NCBI GenBank assembly: GCA_016842005.1
Contig: JAENYD010000020.1
Coordinates: 1-43,244, forward strand
Direction: 5' to 3'
Source of the DNA: Clostridium thermobutyricum
Lineage (GTDB): Bacteria > Bacillota > Clostridia > Ch29
DNA length: 43,244 nt
Shown here: piece after piece, positions 1 to 8,483 of the stretch
Layout: each line of letters starts with the position of its first letter
How positions within the stretch are numbered: position 1 is the first letter of the stretch
The notes under the pieces: generated by a model
Database searches by the model: none
What the model saw: only the letters and a program-made list of their open reading frames with translations
Told to the model about the DNA's origin: nothing
Position numbers and translations under genes: made by a program

Positions 1-2
1 TG

Positions 3-479
3 TCAGCAACTTCCTCGGATTAGATGAGGCAGTCTAATAACTTGTAAACTGGTGTCCCATAAAATAATATCGGCTTTGGCAAACTGTCTTGAATCCGAGT
101 AAAAATCTTTTAGCCACCCGTATAAACGCTCAGTTAATCTACATACCTCTTCAAATCCACTTTCCCCTTCATTTTCCATGCTCTCCAGCACCTGAAGGAA
201 AGTGGGCCCTTTTATATATTCCATGACAATATAATTTTCACCTGTATATTCTACTGCCGGGACTTTGACCCCTCTCTTATACAGGCCTTTCAGGAATTCA
301 GCCTCTTTGCCCAGCAAGCAGCTCCGTTCCGGCCTGAAAACCTTGACAACAAAATTCTTTTCATTGCCGTCAAAATAAACCGTCTTAATCCTGAACACCT
401 GATTCTTCTTACTCGGATATCTCTCATGTATAATACATTCAGCAACCCTGTATTCACCCATAAAGCCCCGGAGCATCAT
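3..479 (-). CDS. Truncated kinase-like protein (N-lobe only)
   Basis: This 158-residue product looks like the N-terminal lobe of a lipopolysaccharide-kinase or Bud32-type protein kinase fold. It has a beta-rich start, a lysine in the run NFVVKVFRPE, a glutamate-containing stretch after it, and a hinge-like IVMEYIKGPT. No catalytic loop (HGD or GDxxxxN) follows; the last 20 or so residues do not resemble the family and the frame stops near the window edge. It is therefore probably truncated or frameshifted. Its ATG overlaps the stop of the MobB-like gene (ATGA), so it is translationally coupled and is the last gene of the operon seen here. The kinase assignment rests on pattern only; substrate unknown. 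Confidence 0.5.
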   Translation of the reverse strand: MMLRGFMGEYRVAECIIHERYPSKKNQVFRIKTVYFDGNEKNFVVKVFRPERSCLLGKEAEFLKGLYKRGVKVPAVEYTGENYIVMEYIKGPTFLQVLESMENEGESGFEEVCRLTERLYGWLKDFYSDSRQFAKADIILWDTSLQVIRLPHLIRGSC

Positions 480-1231
480 CAGCCATTACCACCTATCTTA
501 ATTTCAATATTCGCCCCCGGTTTATATCCTTCCAGTTCCCTGACAACCCCTTCAACGGTATTAAAAAGGATATCCTGTACAAAGGGCACCATATCCACCT
601 CATGGCCGTCTATCAGAAGTTTTATTCTGCCCTGGGAAATGGAACACTGGGACCTGCGGGCCTCTCCTTTCAGAATTCTGGCTCCCAGTTCGCGGCAGGA
701 ATATCCGCATTCACCGCAGCACTCGGGAGGAAAGTCAGGCAGCTTTTCATAAACCTTTTGTTCAATAAGGTCCACAAGTTTGTCCGCACTATCAATCGAA
801 TTGATTACCGGGATATTTTTATATTCTTTCATGCTGTTGGCTATGCGCCCCGAGACAGCGAAAACGCTGTCATCCAGCCTCTCCTCAATTTCTTCTGTAC
901 TGTGGGCGGTAATGATTTTGGGTGCGTTAACATCAGTAACCCCTTCAAGGACCACATAATCATGATGATAAAACCGCAATATCTCTTCTATTGTCAGCAT
1001 CCTCTGAAACAGGATATCCGTTTCATAATACCCCCTGGCCGTGACCAGTTCAGACCCCGCCTCACGGTGCCGGAAAGTATTTGTACCTTCCTGGTCTATG
1101 GCAAAATCCTCAAAGTGTATCTCCTTGACCGAGCCCACCGAATACCTTCTCCTCTTGAGCTCCCTGATGATGTTCTCAATTGTGGTGGTCTTACCCGACT
1201 TGGTAATTCCGAAAACCGAAAAAACTTTCAT
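479..1231 (-). CDS. mobB: MobB-like P-loop GTPase with C-terminal cysteine cluster
   Basis: The protein starts with MKVFSVFGITKSGKTT, a P-loop at about residues 8-16, as in MobB, which helps attach nucleotides to the molybdenum cofactor. The motif VVLEGV near residue 95 fits a Walker B strand, and the conserved glycine-rich and histidine-containing segments of MobB follow the P-loop. Beyond the usual MobB length (about 170 residues) there is an extra domain with C171, C172, C175, C179 and C196, which could hold an iron-sulfur cluster or a metal. Such extended MobB-like proteins occur in anaerobes. It lies 23 bases after the EcfT gene and overlaps the kinase-like gene by one base. Its place in an ECF transport operon suggests a link to cofactor or metal use; the exact reaction is not certain. 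Confidence 0.72.
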   Translation of the reverse strand: MKVFSVFGITKSGKTTTIENIIRELKRRRYSVGSVKEIHFEDFAIDQEGTNTFRHREAGSELVTARGYYETDILFQRMLTIEEILRFYHHDYVVLEGVTDVNAPKIITAHSTEEIEERLDDSVFAVSGRIANSMKEYKNIPVINSIDSADKLVDLIEQKVYEKLPDFPPECCGECGYSCRELGARILKGEARRSQCSISQGRIKLLIDGHEVDMVPFVQDILFNTVEGVVRELEGYKPGANIEIKIGGNG

Positions 1232-1254
1232 CCTGTTCTCCCCCTGTTGTACAG

Positions 1255-1992
1255 TTATAGGTAATACACCGCCATGACTGTCGAAGTTAGAACAATACTG
1301 GATATAATCACCAGATAATCCCCGCAGTTCATTCTAAGCACCATGTAGCTGGTCCTGCGGGGAAATGCCCTGAATGCCCTTGTTTCCATTGCTGTGGACA
1401 GGTCCCTGGATTTTATCATCACCCCGGAAACAACAGGCATTATTAAGTAAGAGTATATTTTTATCCTTTCTTTCACCGGTATTTTATCAAGCTCTATTCC
1501 CTTAAGCTGCATGGCAACAATAACATTTTTTATCTCTTCCGCCAGCAGCGGCATGAATCTGACAGCCACCGACACCATGAAGGCTATTTCATACGGAACT
1601 TTCCACTGTACAAATCCCTGGATTATTTCCCGGGAATTTGAAGTTGTCATTATGGTTGCTGAAACAAGTATTATGGTCATCCTGAGAACAGTTACAACAC
1701 CTTTGGTCAGCCCTCCGGAGGTAAGCAGGTCAATACTTCCGATACTCAGCAATACTTTGCCCGCAGGTGAAAAAACACTCTGTATAACGGCTATGGCAAC
1801 AAACAACCATAATATCCTTTTCATTTTCATCACGACAGAAAAAAGCCTGCTGCCGAAACATACAGACAATAATATAGATGCTGCAAGCACACCTGCCAGT
1901 ATGTAAATATCCTGTATGAACACCCCCAGGGTAGAAAGACACAGGACAATAACAAGCTTACTCCTGGGGTCCAGTTTAGCAGCTGCGGTCAT
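1255..1992 (-). CDS. ecfT: ECF transporter transmembrane subunit EcfT (CbiQ family)
   Basis: A 245-residue membrane protein with several hydrophobic helices in the N-terminal half and a cytoplasmic helical section. The arginine-rich motif METRAFRAFPRR near residue 205 matches the coupling helix of EcfT/CbiQ proteins, which grips the two ATPases. I chose ATG 1992 because GGGGGTGA lies 8 bases upstream; the longer reading (GTG 2004) would put the start inside that ribosome binding site. It overlaps the end of the upstream ATPase gene by 17 bases, a sign of coupling. It should join the two ATPases and the S component encoded at 5355-5939 to make an ATP-driven importer in the cytoplasmic membrane. 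Confidence 0.88.
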   Translation of the reverse strand: MTAAAKLDPRSKLVIVLCLSTLGVFIQDIYILAGVLAASILLSVCFGSRLFSVVMKMKRILWLFVAIAVIQSVFSPAGKVLLSIGSIDLLTSGGLTKGVVTVLRMTIILVSATIMTTSNSREIIQGFVQWKVPYEIAFMVSVAVRFMPLLAEEIKNVIVAMQLKGIELDKIPVKERIKIYSYLIMPVVSGVMIKSRDLSTAMETRAFRAFPRRTSYMVLRMNCGDYLVIISSIVLTSTVMAVYYL

Positions 1993-2650
1993 CAATAATT
2001 TCACCCCCGGAAATTACAATTATGCGGTCAGCATGATGCCTGACAAAATTATTGTCGTGGCTTATCACTACCATGCCTATCCCCTTTTTCCCAAGGTCTT
2101 CCAGCATACCCGACAATGTCTTCTTTCTCTTGAGGTCCAGTCCGGTTGTAGGCTCATCCATTATCAGAAAACCGGGGTCATTTACCAGTATGGAGGCTAT
2201 GGCCAGCCGCTGCCTTTCCCCCCTGCTCAACCTGAGGGGGAAAGCATCCTTCAGGTGGCTGAGATGAAAAGCTTCCAATGCATCGGCAACTATATCATGG
2301 ATTTCCTTTTCGCTTAATCCTCTGAACTTCAGTGCAAGGGAAATCTCTTCGACCACCGATGGAGCAAAAATCTGGTGGTTTGGGTTCTGAAACAGGTATC
2401 CTATCCGCTTCCCTACCTCGCCCAGACTCATTTCCCTGCTGTCCCGACCGTTTATAAGCACCTGGCCTTTGACCGGCTTGAAGATACCTGAAATAAGTTT
2501 CCCCAGGGTGGTTTTCCCGCTGCCGTTAGGCCCTGTTATGGCAGTAAACTGATTTTGATATAATTTCAGATTTAAATCCCTCAAAACCCATTCACCCCGG
2601 GGATATCTGTAACTCACATTTAATAGTTGTATGTACGGTTGGATTGCCAT
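1976..2650 (-). CDS. ECF transporter ATPase (second ATPase, EcfA type)
   Basis: ABC ATPase of the CbiO/EcfA family. Visible motifs are Walker A GPNGSGKTT, a Q-loop in LFQNPNHQIF, signature LSRGERQR, Walker B FLIMDEPT and the switch histidine in VVISHD. The reading frame is open further upstream to 2707, but that would overlap the preceding gene. ATG 2650 (MAIQPYIQLL) has AAGGGGG just before it and leaves a 22-base gap, so I use it. It forms the ATPase heterodimer with the product of 2673-3359 and powers the EcfT/S-component complex. The Q-loop with NxxxQxF is typical of ECF ATPases. Confidence 0.88.
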   Translation of the reverse strand: MAIQPYIQLLNVSYRYPRGEWVLRDLNLKLYQNQFTAITGPNGSGKTTLGKLISGIFKPVKGQVLINGRDSREMSLGEVGKRIGYLFQNPNHQIFAPSVVEEISLALKFRGLSEKEIHDIVADALEAFHLSHLKDAFPLRLSRGERQRLAIASILVNDPGFLIMDEPTTGLDLKRKKTLSGMLEDLGKKGIGMVVISHDNNFVRHHADRIIVISGGEIIDDRSC

Positions 2651-2672
2651 TACCCCCTTAACTTGCAATGCA

Positions 2673-3359
2673 TCACAGGCTGCCATCGAAGCATTCCAGC
2701 CTTCCATCCCTCATCACCAGAACCCGGTCTGCAATATCCAGATTGTCCGGTTCATGCTCCACCATAATAACCGTCTTACCTGCATCTCGCAGACTCAGGA
2801 TTATATTCTTGATTGCTTTTTTCCCCTCTGTATCTATCTGGGACATGACTTCATCAAAAATCAATATTTCAGGCTGAAGACTCAACACCGAAGCCAGTGC
2901 AATGAGCTGTTTCTGACCGCCGGAAAGCTGGCAGGGATTGTTCAACCTGCTGTACTCCATACGCACCAGCTCGAGGGATGCTTTTATCCTGTCACCGATC
3001 TCTTCCCTATTGATGCATAAATTCTCGGGCCCGAATGCAATCTCGTCTTCTACGGTTGGTGAGAAGAGCTGGGTATCGGGGTCCTGGAATACGATGCCCA
3101 GTCTGGTAGCTATCTCGGGAATCCCCATCCCTGATATGTCCCTTCCCTGTATCAGCACCTTCCCCGATATTTTCCCACCAAAGACATGGGGGATTATTCC
3201 GCTCATGCAATAACACAATGTGCTTTTGCCGCTACCGCTCAGGCCCACTATCGCCAGTATTTCTCCCGGATCCACCCTCAGGTTTATCCCTTTAAGTATA
3301 TGAGTACTGCTGCCGGGATAGCTATAGCTTAAATCCTTTATTTCCACAGGTAATATCAT
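2673..3359 (-). CDS. ECF transporter ATPase (first ATPase, EcfA type)
   Basis: ABC ATPase with Walker A GLSGSGKST, Q-loop VFQDPDTQLF, signature LSGGQKQ, Walker B ILIFDEV and switch histidine in VMVEHE. Walker B ends in DEV rather than the usual DEP; the catalytic glutamate is kept. The start is placed at ATG 3359 (MILPVEIKD), which overlaps the TGA of the upstream gene as ATGA; the frame is open to 3392 but a start there would lie deep inside that gene. It pairs with the next ATPase. Both belong to the energy-coupling module and not to the substrate-specific part. Confidence 0.88.
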   Translation of the reverse strand: MILPVEIKDLSYSYPGSSTHILKGINLRVDPGEILAIVGLSGSGKSTLCYCMSGIIPHVFGGKISGKVLIQGRDISGMGIPEIATRLGIVFQDPDTQLFSPTVEDEIAFGPENLCINREEIGDRIKASLELVRMEYSRLNNPCQLSGGQKQLIALASVLSLQPEILIFDEVMSQIDTEGKKAIKNIILSLRDAGKTVIMVEHEPDNLDIADRVLVMRDGRLECFDGSL

Positions 3360-3868
3360 TGAAGCTCGATCTCCATCAGGAACTTGCACCACCTCTGACT
3401 GAAAGGGTCCTTACTTATTACCAGCTGGTAGGGACCGCTTCCCCCCTCCTCCTTTTTCCCCAGAGGTTCTCCGTCAAGTTTGTAGACTATGTATACATTG
3501 TCTTCTTCCATTGCTTCGTCCAGTGTCAGGGCCGAAGTATATCCGTCCACTGCCTTGGCTACTATCATACTCTTGCCTTCAATATCCACATCACAGGCTT
3601 CCAATACCGCTTTCAAAGGTACCCCTGTATACGTATGCCTGACAGGATCTTTCCCGCTTTTCTTCAGATTGGCCTCAAAATCCGTTTCTCCCAGGTCCCT
3701 GATAAAATCCATATCCACCTTTGCCACCTCATTACCTTTACTGGTTATCACCAAAAATGCCTTCTCCTGACTTTCATCCTTAAATGCAAGGTCCCCCCTG
3801 TTCAGGAATGCTGTCACTCCCACAACAACAGCCAGTACAATTACGGCAATTATTACCTTCCTGTTCAT
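3356..3868 (-). CDS. Membrane-anchored protein with a sulfite-oxidase-like domain
   Basis: A 170-residue protein with one N-terminal membrane helix (residues 4-22) and an extracytoplasmic domain. The pattern VPLKAVLEAC, then AVDGYTSALTLDEAM, then a YKLDGEPL turn and a final SGPYQLVISKDP strand resembles the SUOX (oxidoreductase molybdopterin-binding) fold. No cysteine sits where sulfite oxidases ligate molybdenum, so catalysis is not implied. It overlaps the stop of the preceding gene and the start of the ATPase gene by 4 bases each. Related domains occur in three other operon products, so it may bind the imported ligand. Function is inferred from context only. Confidence 0.55.
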   Translation of the reverse strand: MNRKVIIAVIVLAVVVGVTAFLNRGDLAFKDESQEKAFLVITSKGNEVAKVDMDFIRDLGETDFEANLKKSGKDPVRHTYTGVPLKAVLEACDVDIEGKSMIVAKAVDGYTSALTLDEAMEEDNVYIVYKLDGEPLGKKEEGGSGPYQLVISKDPFSQRWCKFLMEIELQ

Positions 3869-5358
3869 ATCTCTCCCTCCCCATCAGTTAATATGTACGG
3901 CACAATCATATCCCGGCATTGGAATTCACCATGGTCTCCTCCCTCATCGGTAGAATGCATACCATGGTCGGCCACTATGATTACCTTCCCTTCCCACCGG
4001 GAAATTAATTTTCCTATATAACCGTCAGTCCTGCTTATTGCCTTCATTGTCTCCTCACTCAGGTCTCCGCTGTTATGCCCGCTGTCGTCAATACCGTGGA
4101 AATGAACCGCCATTAGTCGGTACTCACCGTTCATGTTCTCCAGTGCCGTGTTCAGGATATCATCGTCAACAATACCGTTGGAATTGCTGTCAACATTAAG
4201 CCTGGGCTCTATTTCTGTATTCAGGATCTTTATATTCCCTTCTACCAGCAGGCTTTTTATACCCATCCTGGACGCAACTCCGAATATGGTCTCCTCATTG
4301 AGGTCTTTCTGTTGTCTTGAGTAAACACCATTGTCACAGGGAGGCTTGCCGGTAAACATAGCGGCCAGGCCGGCATTTGTCACAGGTGTGTATACGGTAG
4401 ACACAGGCTTTGCCATAGGCAGACTCTTCAGGACCGGTGCATACCAGTTGTCAACTGCATGACGGTACTGGTGGTATCCGAAACCATCCAGTATTATGAG
4501 CAGCACTTTTTCATCCTTTTCCAGGAAATGGACTGTATCATGGTAGGTGTCCATAATGCTCCCTGCCGGAGGGTCTTTCATGATACCCCTTACACCCTTT
4601 ATCCTGTTCTTCAGATCAGGATAAACATAATCAACGCTGTTCCCCTTTAGTTCAAGGTATCCGTCCGCATCCGCCCTTCCGTATGACCCGTTGTCTCCCA
4701 TTATAAGCAGGCTGCCTCCTGAAACATCGGCCAGTTCGCTGACCTTCAACAGCCTCCTGCGGGTAAGTATTCGGACCTGGTTGGTTTTGCCTTCTCGCTC
4801 CACCGAAGATTCTCCTTCAAACAGGGGATAATCAATGAATGCCCTTGAATATAACTGTCCTGGCGTCACCGTACCCAGATCGTCAACAGGAGTAATCAAG
4901 CTGACTTTGTTCCCGGCATTAGCATTCTTTGCCACCACCACTATTTCCTCTATTCTTTTGATATTGCTGCTTACCGGATGATTGAAGTTTACCGCTTCCC
5001 ATGCATTTTCACCTGTGAAGAGGATAAAACATCCCTCCAGGCTGTTGCCATCCAGACAGGCAGTAAGTCCGTCATCCCCCCGGAACAGGATTTCATATCT
5101 ATCGGCTAAAGGCCCGGCTCGGGAGACAATGTCAGCAAGGGCGGCAGCCTTTTGTTTCTTGCCATCATGCTCTATATCCGACACGGGTACATTCTCAATA
5201 TTCTTCAAAACAAAAGTATTCTCCACATCCCCTGTTATAGTCAGGAAGGGGACAAAACCGGAAGGTTGCCGGTTAAATACCGGCTGAACCATATACATGC
5301 CAATGAACACTCCCAATAAAACAAATACGGCCGCACCGGCTGTTGCTTTCCATTTCAT
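3865..5358 (-). CDS. Membrane-anchored alkaline-phosphatase-superfamily protein
   Basis: A 497-residue protein with an N-terminal membrane anchor (residues about 5-25), a domain of about 130 residues that again looks like the sulfite-oxidase-like fold, and a C-terminal alkaline-phosphatase-superfamily domain (from about residue 275). Metal-site motifs are VLLIILDGFG, TPVTNAGLAAMFTGKPP with the candidate nucleophile threonine, the VHFHGIDDSGHNSG segment and VIIVADHGMH. The family includes type I phosphodiesterases, phosphoglycerate mutases and sulfatases. Placed outside the membrane in an ECF importer operon, it may dephosphorylate or cleave a ligand before uptake. The substrate cannot be told from sequence. 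It overlaps both neighbours by 4 bases. Confidence 0.72.
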   Translation of the reverse strand: MKWKATAGAAVFVLLGVFIGMYMVQPVFNRQPSGFVPFLTITGDVENTFVLKNIENVPVSDIEHDGKKQKAAALADIVSRAGPLADRYEILFRGDDGLTACLDGNSLEGCFILFTGENAWEAVNFNHPVSSNIKRIEEIVVVAKNANAGNKVSLITPVDDLGTVTPGQLYSRAFIDYPLFEGESSVEREGKTNQVRILTRRRLLKVSELADVSGGSLLIMGDNGSYGRADADGYLELKGNSVDYVYPDLKNRIKGVRGIMKDPPAGSIMDTYHDTVHFLEKDEKVLLIILDGFGYHQYRHAVDNWYAPVLKSLPMAKPVSTVYTPVTNAGLAAMFTGKPPCDNGVYSRQQKDLNEETIFGVASRMGIKSLLVEGNIKILNTEIEPRLNVDSNSNGIVDDDILNTALENMNGEYRLMAVHFHGIDDSGHNSGDLSEETMKAISRTDGYIGKLISRWEGKVIIVADHGMHSTDEGGDHGEFQCRDMIVPYILTDGEGEI

Positions 5359-5939
5359 TTTTTTGCCTCCTCATGTTCAGGGTTAATGATGCTCATCTTC
5401 CTGAACTGCTTTATAACGCTGTAGGCAATTATGCCTCCCAGTCCCCCTGACAGGGCAGCACTGCTGAGACAAAGAATCAGCGGCACCAGGGGCAGCCTGA
5501 AAAATACCAGATTCACCAGAAATGTACCGCTCACATTGGCTGCTATGCCGGATATAAAGCAGCACGGCATACAGCACCCCCTGTGCCTCATGATTATTAG
5601 TACGGCATCTATGGCCAGGCCGGGTATTATGTATGTAAAAAAACTCATAATTCCATGGGTGCCGAATATCCCCAGTGAAACTATCATTATTGCCTGAACC
5701 ACCGATATGAGGGTTGCGGTCTCTCTCCTGCCCACCAGCCCTGCTCCCATGACTATCCACATCATATAGAAGCCTCCGGCGATAACACCGCCGGGTATAT
5801 ACAAAGGCCCGGTAATAATATGGGCAAGGGGAACCACCACCGGCTTTACAGCTATGCCCAGGGCTGCCATCATGGCTATTACCACAAGGTTAAACATACT
5901 GAAGCCGGCCATAAATTTTCTGAATGCCATCAGTTTCAC
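5355..5939 (-). CDS. ECF transporter substrate-binding membrane subunit (S component)
   Basis: A 194-residue, very hydrophobic protein with about six membrane helices. The pattern of a small integral membrane protein with a glycine/proline-rich first half (VKPVVVPLAHIITGPLYIPGG) in an operon with two ECF ATPases and EcfT identifies it as the S component, which binds the substrate. It does not match the S components for thiamin, riboflavin, biotin or folate as I remember them. Two adjacent cysteine pairs (GCCMPCC) in the middle are unusual and could bind a metal or form disulfides. Substrate open: a metal, a pterin or another cofactor precursor. Confidence 0.72.
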   Translation of the reverse strand: MKLMAFRKFMAGFSMFNLVVIAMMAALGIAVKPVVVPLAHIITGPLYIPGGVIAGGFYMMWIVMGAGLVGRRETATLISVVQAIMIVSLGIFGTHGIMSFFTYIIPGLAIDAVLIIMRHRGCCMPCCFISGIAANVSGTFLVNLVFFRLPLVPLILCLSSAALSGGLGGIIAYSVIKQFRKMSIINPEHEEAKK

Positions 5940-5946
5940 TCCCCGG

Positions 5947-6423
5947 CTATTTAACTACTTCTATCCTGACAACGTTTTTAATCCACCACTTGGCGCTCTC
6001 CCCCTGAACTACAAGCTGCACAGGGGCCGCGTCTCCTTCAAGCTCTTTCCCGTCGACTTTCAGTCCCAGTATGGTGCCATCCCTCTCAACCATTTCAGGG
6101 GTATACTCCCTCGAGTAGCCGTCGCGGGCTTCCACAACCACAGTACTGAACTCTCCTGCGCCTGCATATTCGAGCACCTGTTTCAGCGCCACCCCGACCC
6201 ACTGCTGCTCGGTCTCGCTTCCGTCACTTTTCTGCAGCACGGCGGTAATATCAACCGTTCCCACCTTTTCTACATCAAGGTCGGTGAATTCCACACTGTC
6301 ACCCTCAACCCCATCGATAGTAATAACCCATGCCGGCTCCTGAAGGGCAGTCTGCTGCGGAGCACATCCCGCCAATGATACCACCAGCGTTATCAGTAAA
6401 AGCATACTTATAACTTTTCTCAA
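5947..6423 (-). CDS. Lipoprotein with a single sulfite-oxidase-like domain
   Basis: A 158-residue lipoprotein: the signal peptide ends in the lipobox LAGC at residues 17-20. The rest reads like the SUOX fold: VGVALKQVLEYAG, ARDGYSREYTPEMV, a LKVDGKEL turn, VQLVVQGESAKWWIKNVVRIEV. In sulfite oxidases the same strand ends in KWLTRIEV. The only cysteine is the lipidation site, so there is no molybdenum ligand. It ends 7 bases before the S-component gene. It probably acts as a surface ligand-binding partner of the importer; this is inference. Confidence 0.62.
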   Translation of the reverse strand: MRKVISMLLLITLVVSLAGCAPQQTALQEPAWVITIDGVEGDSVEFTDLDVEKVGTVDITAVLQKSDGSETEQQWVGVALKQVLEYAGAGEFSTVVVEARDGYSREYTPEMVERDGTILGLKVDGKELEGDAAPVQLVVQGESAKWWIKNVVRIEVVK

Positions 6424-6582
6424 TTATATATACCTCCTTGCTTATTTGATTGTCTATCCGATGGCTTACCGCCGCTAATACTCCCGTCCTCTTAGGCAGG
6501 AAATAAGCGGCGCTACGCGCCTGGATAACGATTTCTAAGCTTCATACGGGGTTAAAATCCCACCTTAAGCCAGGAATCCTGT
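6424..6582. other. Structured gap inside the operon, possible IS200/IS605 end remnant
   Basis: A 159-base gap in an otherwise tightly packed operon. It holds a perfect small hairpin (GGCGC TAC GCGCC, 6509-6521), an enclosing stem CCGCT/AGCGG (6472-6476 with 6506-6510) and a GGGGTTAAAATCCC loop region near 6555-6570. The layout resembles the right-end and guide-RNA part of IS200/IS605-type elements, but no tnpA or tnpB is present. It could instead be an internal regulatory RNA. No family was recognised with confidence. Confidence 0.3.
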
Positions 6583-7329
6583 TTATCTAAGTCTCTTAAA
6601 TACCTGCCGGACACTGCCTTCGAGGGAGAGCCCTCCCCCGCCTTCGCTTGCAATCCGCAGTACTCTCTGCGGGTCTATCACTTTGACTCCGGCGAGTAAA
6701 CTTACGCCATAATCTCTGAAGATATGGGGGCAAAGGGTTGCTGTAGGCCCCATAACGGCTATTTCCCTGGCACCTGTGCATTTCTCCAGTATGTGGTCGA
6801 TAGTCTTGTTCAGAAGAGTAGTACCGGTAATAAGTACCACATCACACCGGGGCAGATATATGTCCTCGGCCCAGTCGGGATACAGGTACTTATCATCTGT
6901 GATATTGCGCTCAAATATGAATATTCTGTCCGTTTTATCCGCCACTTTATCAAGAACGGGCTTGAAGTATCCTATCATGCCCAAAGTATCATCCGGCCTT
7001 ATATCTATCTGAGAGAAGGCATCGCCTCGGGTAAACCCTTCAAGGTCATCCTGGTAAATTGCATTGATTGCAGCAAGACCGGCAGCAGCCCTGACAAGAT
7101 TTGTGCTCATAGCCCATTCTATGATATCACTACAGCTGATACCGGTCACATTCCCCGCCTCTTCCACCAGGCCGCATTTCGGACCAAGCTCATTCCTGAA
7201 GGTGAAAGTCAGGCCGCAGCTGCCATTATCAAGAAGTACAGCTGTATATCCAATGCCCACCCTCAAATCTTCAATCTTTCTTTCTGCAGCCTTATCCCTT
7301 ACACCGTCAATAAGCCTCTGTACAATCAT
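6583..7329 (-). CDS. DUF4213/DUF364 putative heavy-metal chelation protein
   Basis: A 248-residue cytosolic protein with two parts: an N-terminal enolase-like DUF4213 section (GIGYTAVLL to about residue 95) and a C-terminal Rossmann-like DUF364 section (LGMIGYFKPVL, then VLITGTTLLNKTIDHIL and MGPTATLCPHIF). Family members are linked in the literature to metal handling and sit in metal or cofactor transport operons. The start is ATG 7329 because GGGGAG lies 5 bases upstream; the frame is open to 7347. In this operon it may receive the imported metal or cofactor. That role is inference from position. Confidence 0.8.
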   Translation of the reverse strand: MIVQRLIDGVRDKAAERKIEDLRVGIGYTAVLLDNGSCGLTFTFRNELGPKCGLVEEAGNVTGISCSDIIEWAMSTNLVRAAAGLAAINAIYQDDLEGFTRGDAFSQIDIRPDDTLGMIGYFKPVLDKVADKTDRIFIFERNITDDKYLYPDWAEDIYLPRCDVVLITGTTLLNKTIDHILEKCTGAREIAVMGPTATLCPHIFRDYGVSLLAGVKVIDPQRVLRIASEGGGGLSLEGSVRQVFKRLR

Positions 7330-7373
7330 AATATCTCCCCTTTTCAATCAACAGCTGCCGTCTATACCGGATA

Positions 7374-8483
7374 CTACTCAACTGCGCTGATTGACAGCAG
7401 GCCCTTGACTGTAGTATTCTTGGGGAGTCCGTCAAAGCAGGTTCTCACATGGCCACTATTGTCAGCATATACTATCCCCTTTGATATGTCTTCTGCAGCC
7501 ACCTCTACACTGTATCCATCCGAAGCAGTAAATCTGTACATACCGGCTTCCGCCATACCCGTTTCTGCAAACAGGTCTGCAATGGAGATACCTTCCTTAT
7601 CTCCTGCCTTTCTTTTTTCAAAGACTTCCGCACTTTTCCCGGCAGAAACAAAAGCATTCTCTCCATAAGAGAACCACAGTATATTCTTCACATACATGCC
7701 CTTTGGAATGTCCGGCGACAGGAAGACAGGCGCATCTTCACCGGTATACTTTATGTATCCTGATTTAAATATCTCTGTCTGCTCGTTTTTCTCAAAACCA
7801 TCCGCAGCCTTCATAAACACAGTATTTACTGTTTTATCTTCCGTACTGCCTGTCAAGTCATTAACCTTTACTGCCCTGTCCAGACTTTCATAATATGTAT
7901 ACTCTTCACTGGGCACACAGGATATTTTTGTTTCCAGGAAATATATGTTTTGGGTCGCTAATTCGCTGCTCTCCCCCAGGATTTCTATTCTTGCAAGATT
8001 CCTCACCCAGTACATGGCCCTTTCGTCAGGTATTATTATTCTTAAAGGTTTGTCTTTGTCCTCCAGGGGTTTACCGTTAATAGTGTGTGCAAGGATAACA
8101 TCCCTTGCCTTTAAAACTTCACCCGGTACCTCTATGGAATAACCATCTCCCGCAATTAATCTTATAGCGAACAGCTGCGATTGCCTTTTATCGTATTTGA
8201 CCAGCAGGTCCGCAAGCAAAGGCCCTGTCACCGAATAATTGGTCTTGTTGCCGGCAGAATCAATTGCCACCGCATCCATGGTAACTGACTCCATGCTCTT
8301 TAATTCTTCAATAGTTACATCAACCTCTCCACCATCCAGCCCCGCTATTGTAAATTTCTCCACTGCCGTTTCACTCTCAGTCCCTTTCCCGCCTGTATCT
8401 GCTGCATTTGAACACCCCGCAAGAACCAGCATAAGCACCAGAACAAGTGCTACCGGCTTTAATGTTCCCTTATTCTTTCCCAT
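7374..8483 (-). CDS. Lipoprotein with two sulfite-oxidase-like domains
   Basis: A 369-residue lipoprotein: signal helix VALVLVLMLVLAGC with the lipid cysteine at residue 23. Two tandem domains of about 140 residues follow. Domain 1 shows LLADLLVKY, AGDGYSIEVPGEVL, HTINGKPLEDKDKPLRIIIP and MYWVRNLARIEIL. Domain 2 shows the same order in weaker form (ISIADLFAETG, TASDGYSVEVAAEDI, near residues 300-340). Cysteines outside the lipobox lie between or after the domains, not at the usual molybdenum-ligand place. It overlaps the FMN-binding gene by 14 bases. It is the largest of the four secreted proteins with this fold in the operon. Confidence 0.62.
   Translation of the reverse strand: MGKNKGTLKPVALVLVLMLVLAGCSNAADTGGKGTESETAVEKFTIAGLDGGEVDVTIEELKSMESVTMDAVAIDSAGNKTNYSVTGPLLADLLVKYDKRQSQLFAIRLIAGDGYSIEVPGEVLKARDVILAHTINGKPLEDKDKPLRIIIPDERAMYWVRNLARIEILGESSELATQNIYFLETKISCVPSEEYTYYESLDRAVKVNDLTGSTEDKTVNTVFMKAADGFEKNEQTEIFKSGYIKYTGEDAPVFLSPDIPKGMYVKNILWFSYGENAFVSAGKSAEVFEKRKAGDKEGISIADLFAETGMAEAGMYRFTASDGYSVEVAAEDISKGIVYADNSGHVRTCFDGLPKNTTVKGLLSISAVE

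Noticed and set aside
1-13. The first 13 bases are the reverse complement of 42966-42978, suggesting paired element ends.
   Set aside because: A 13-base match is expected many times by chance in a window of this size, and no element structure supports it.
3359-4021. Long open frame on the plus strand.
   Set aside because: It is antisense to two well supported genes with clear domains and coupled starts.
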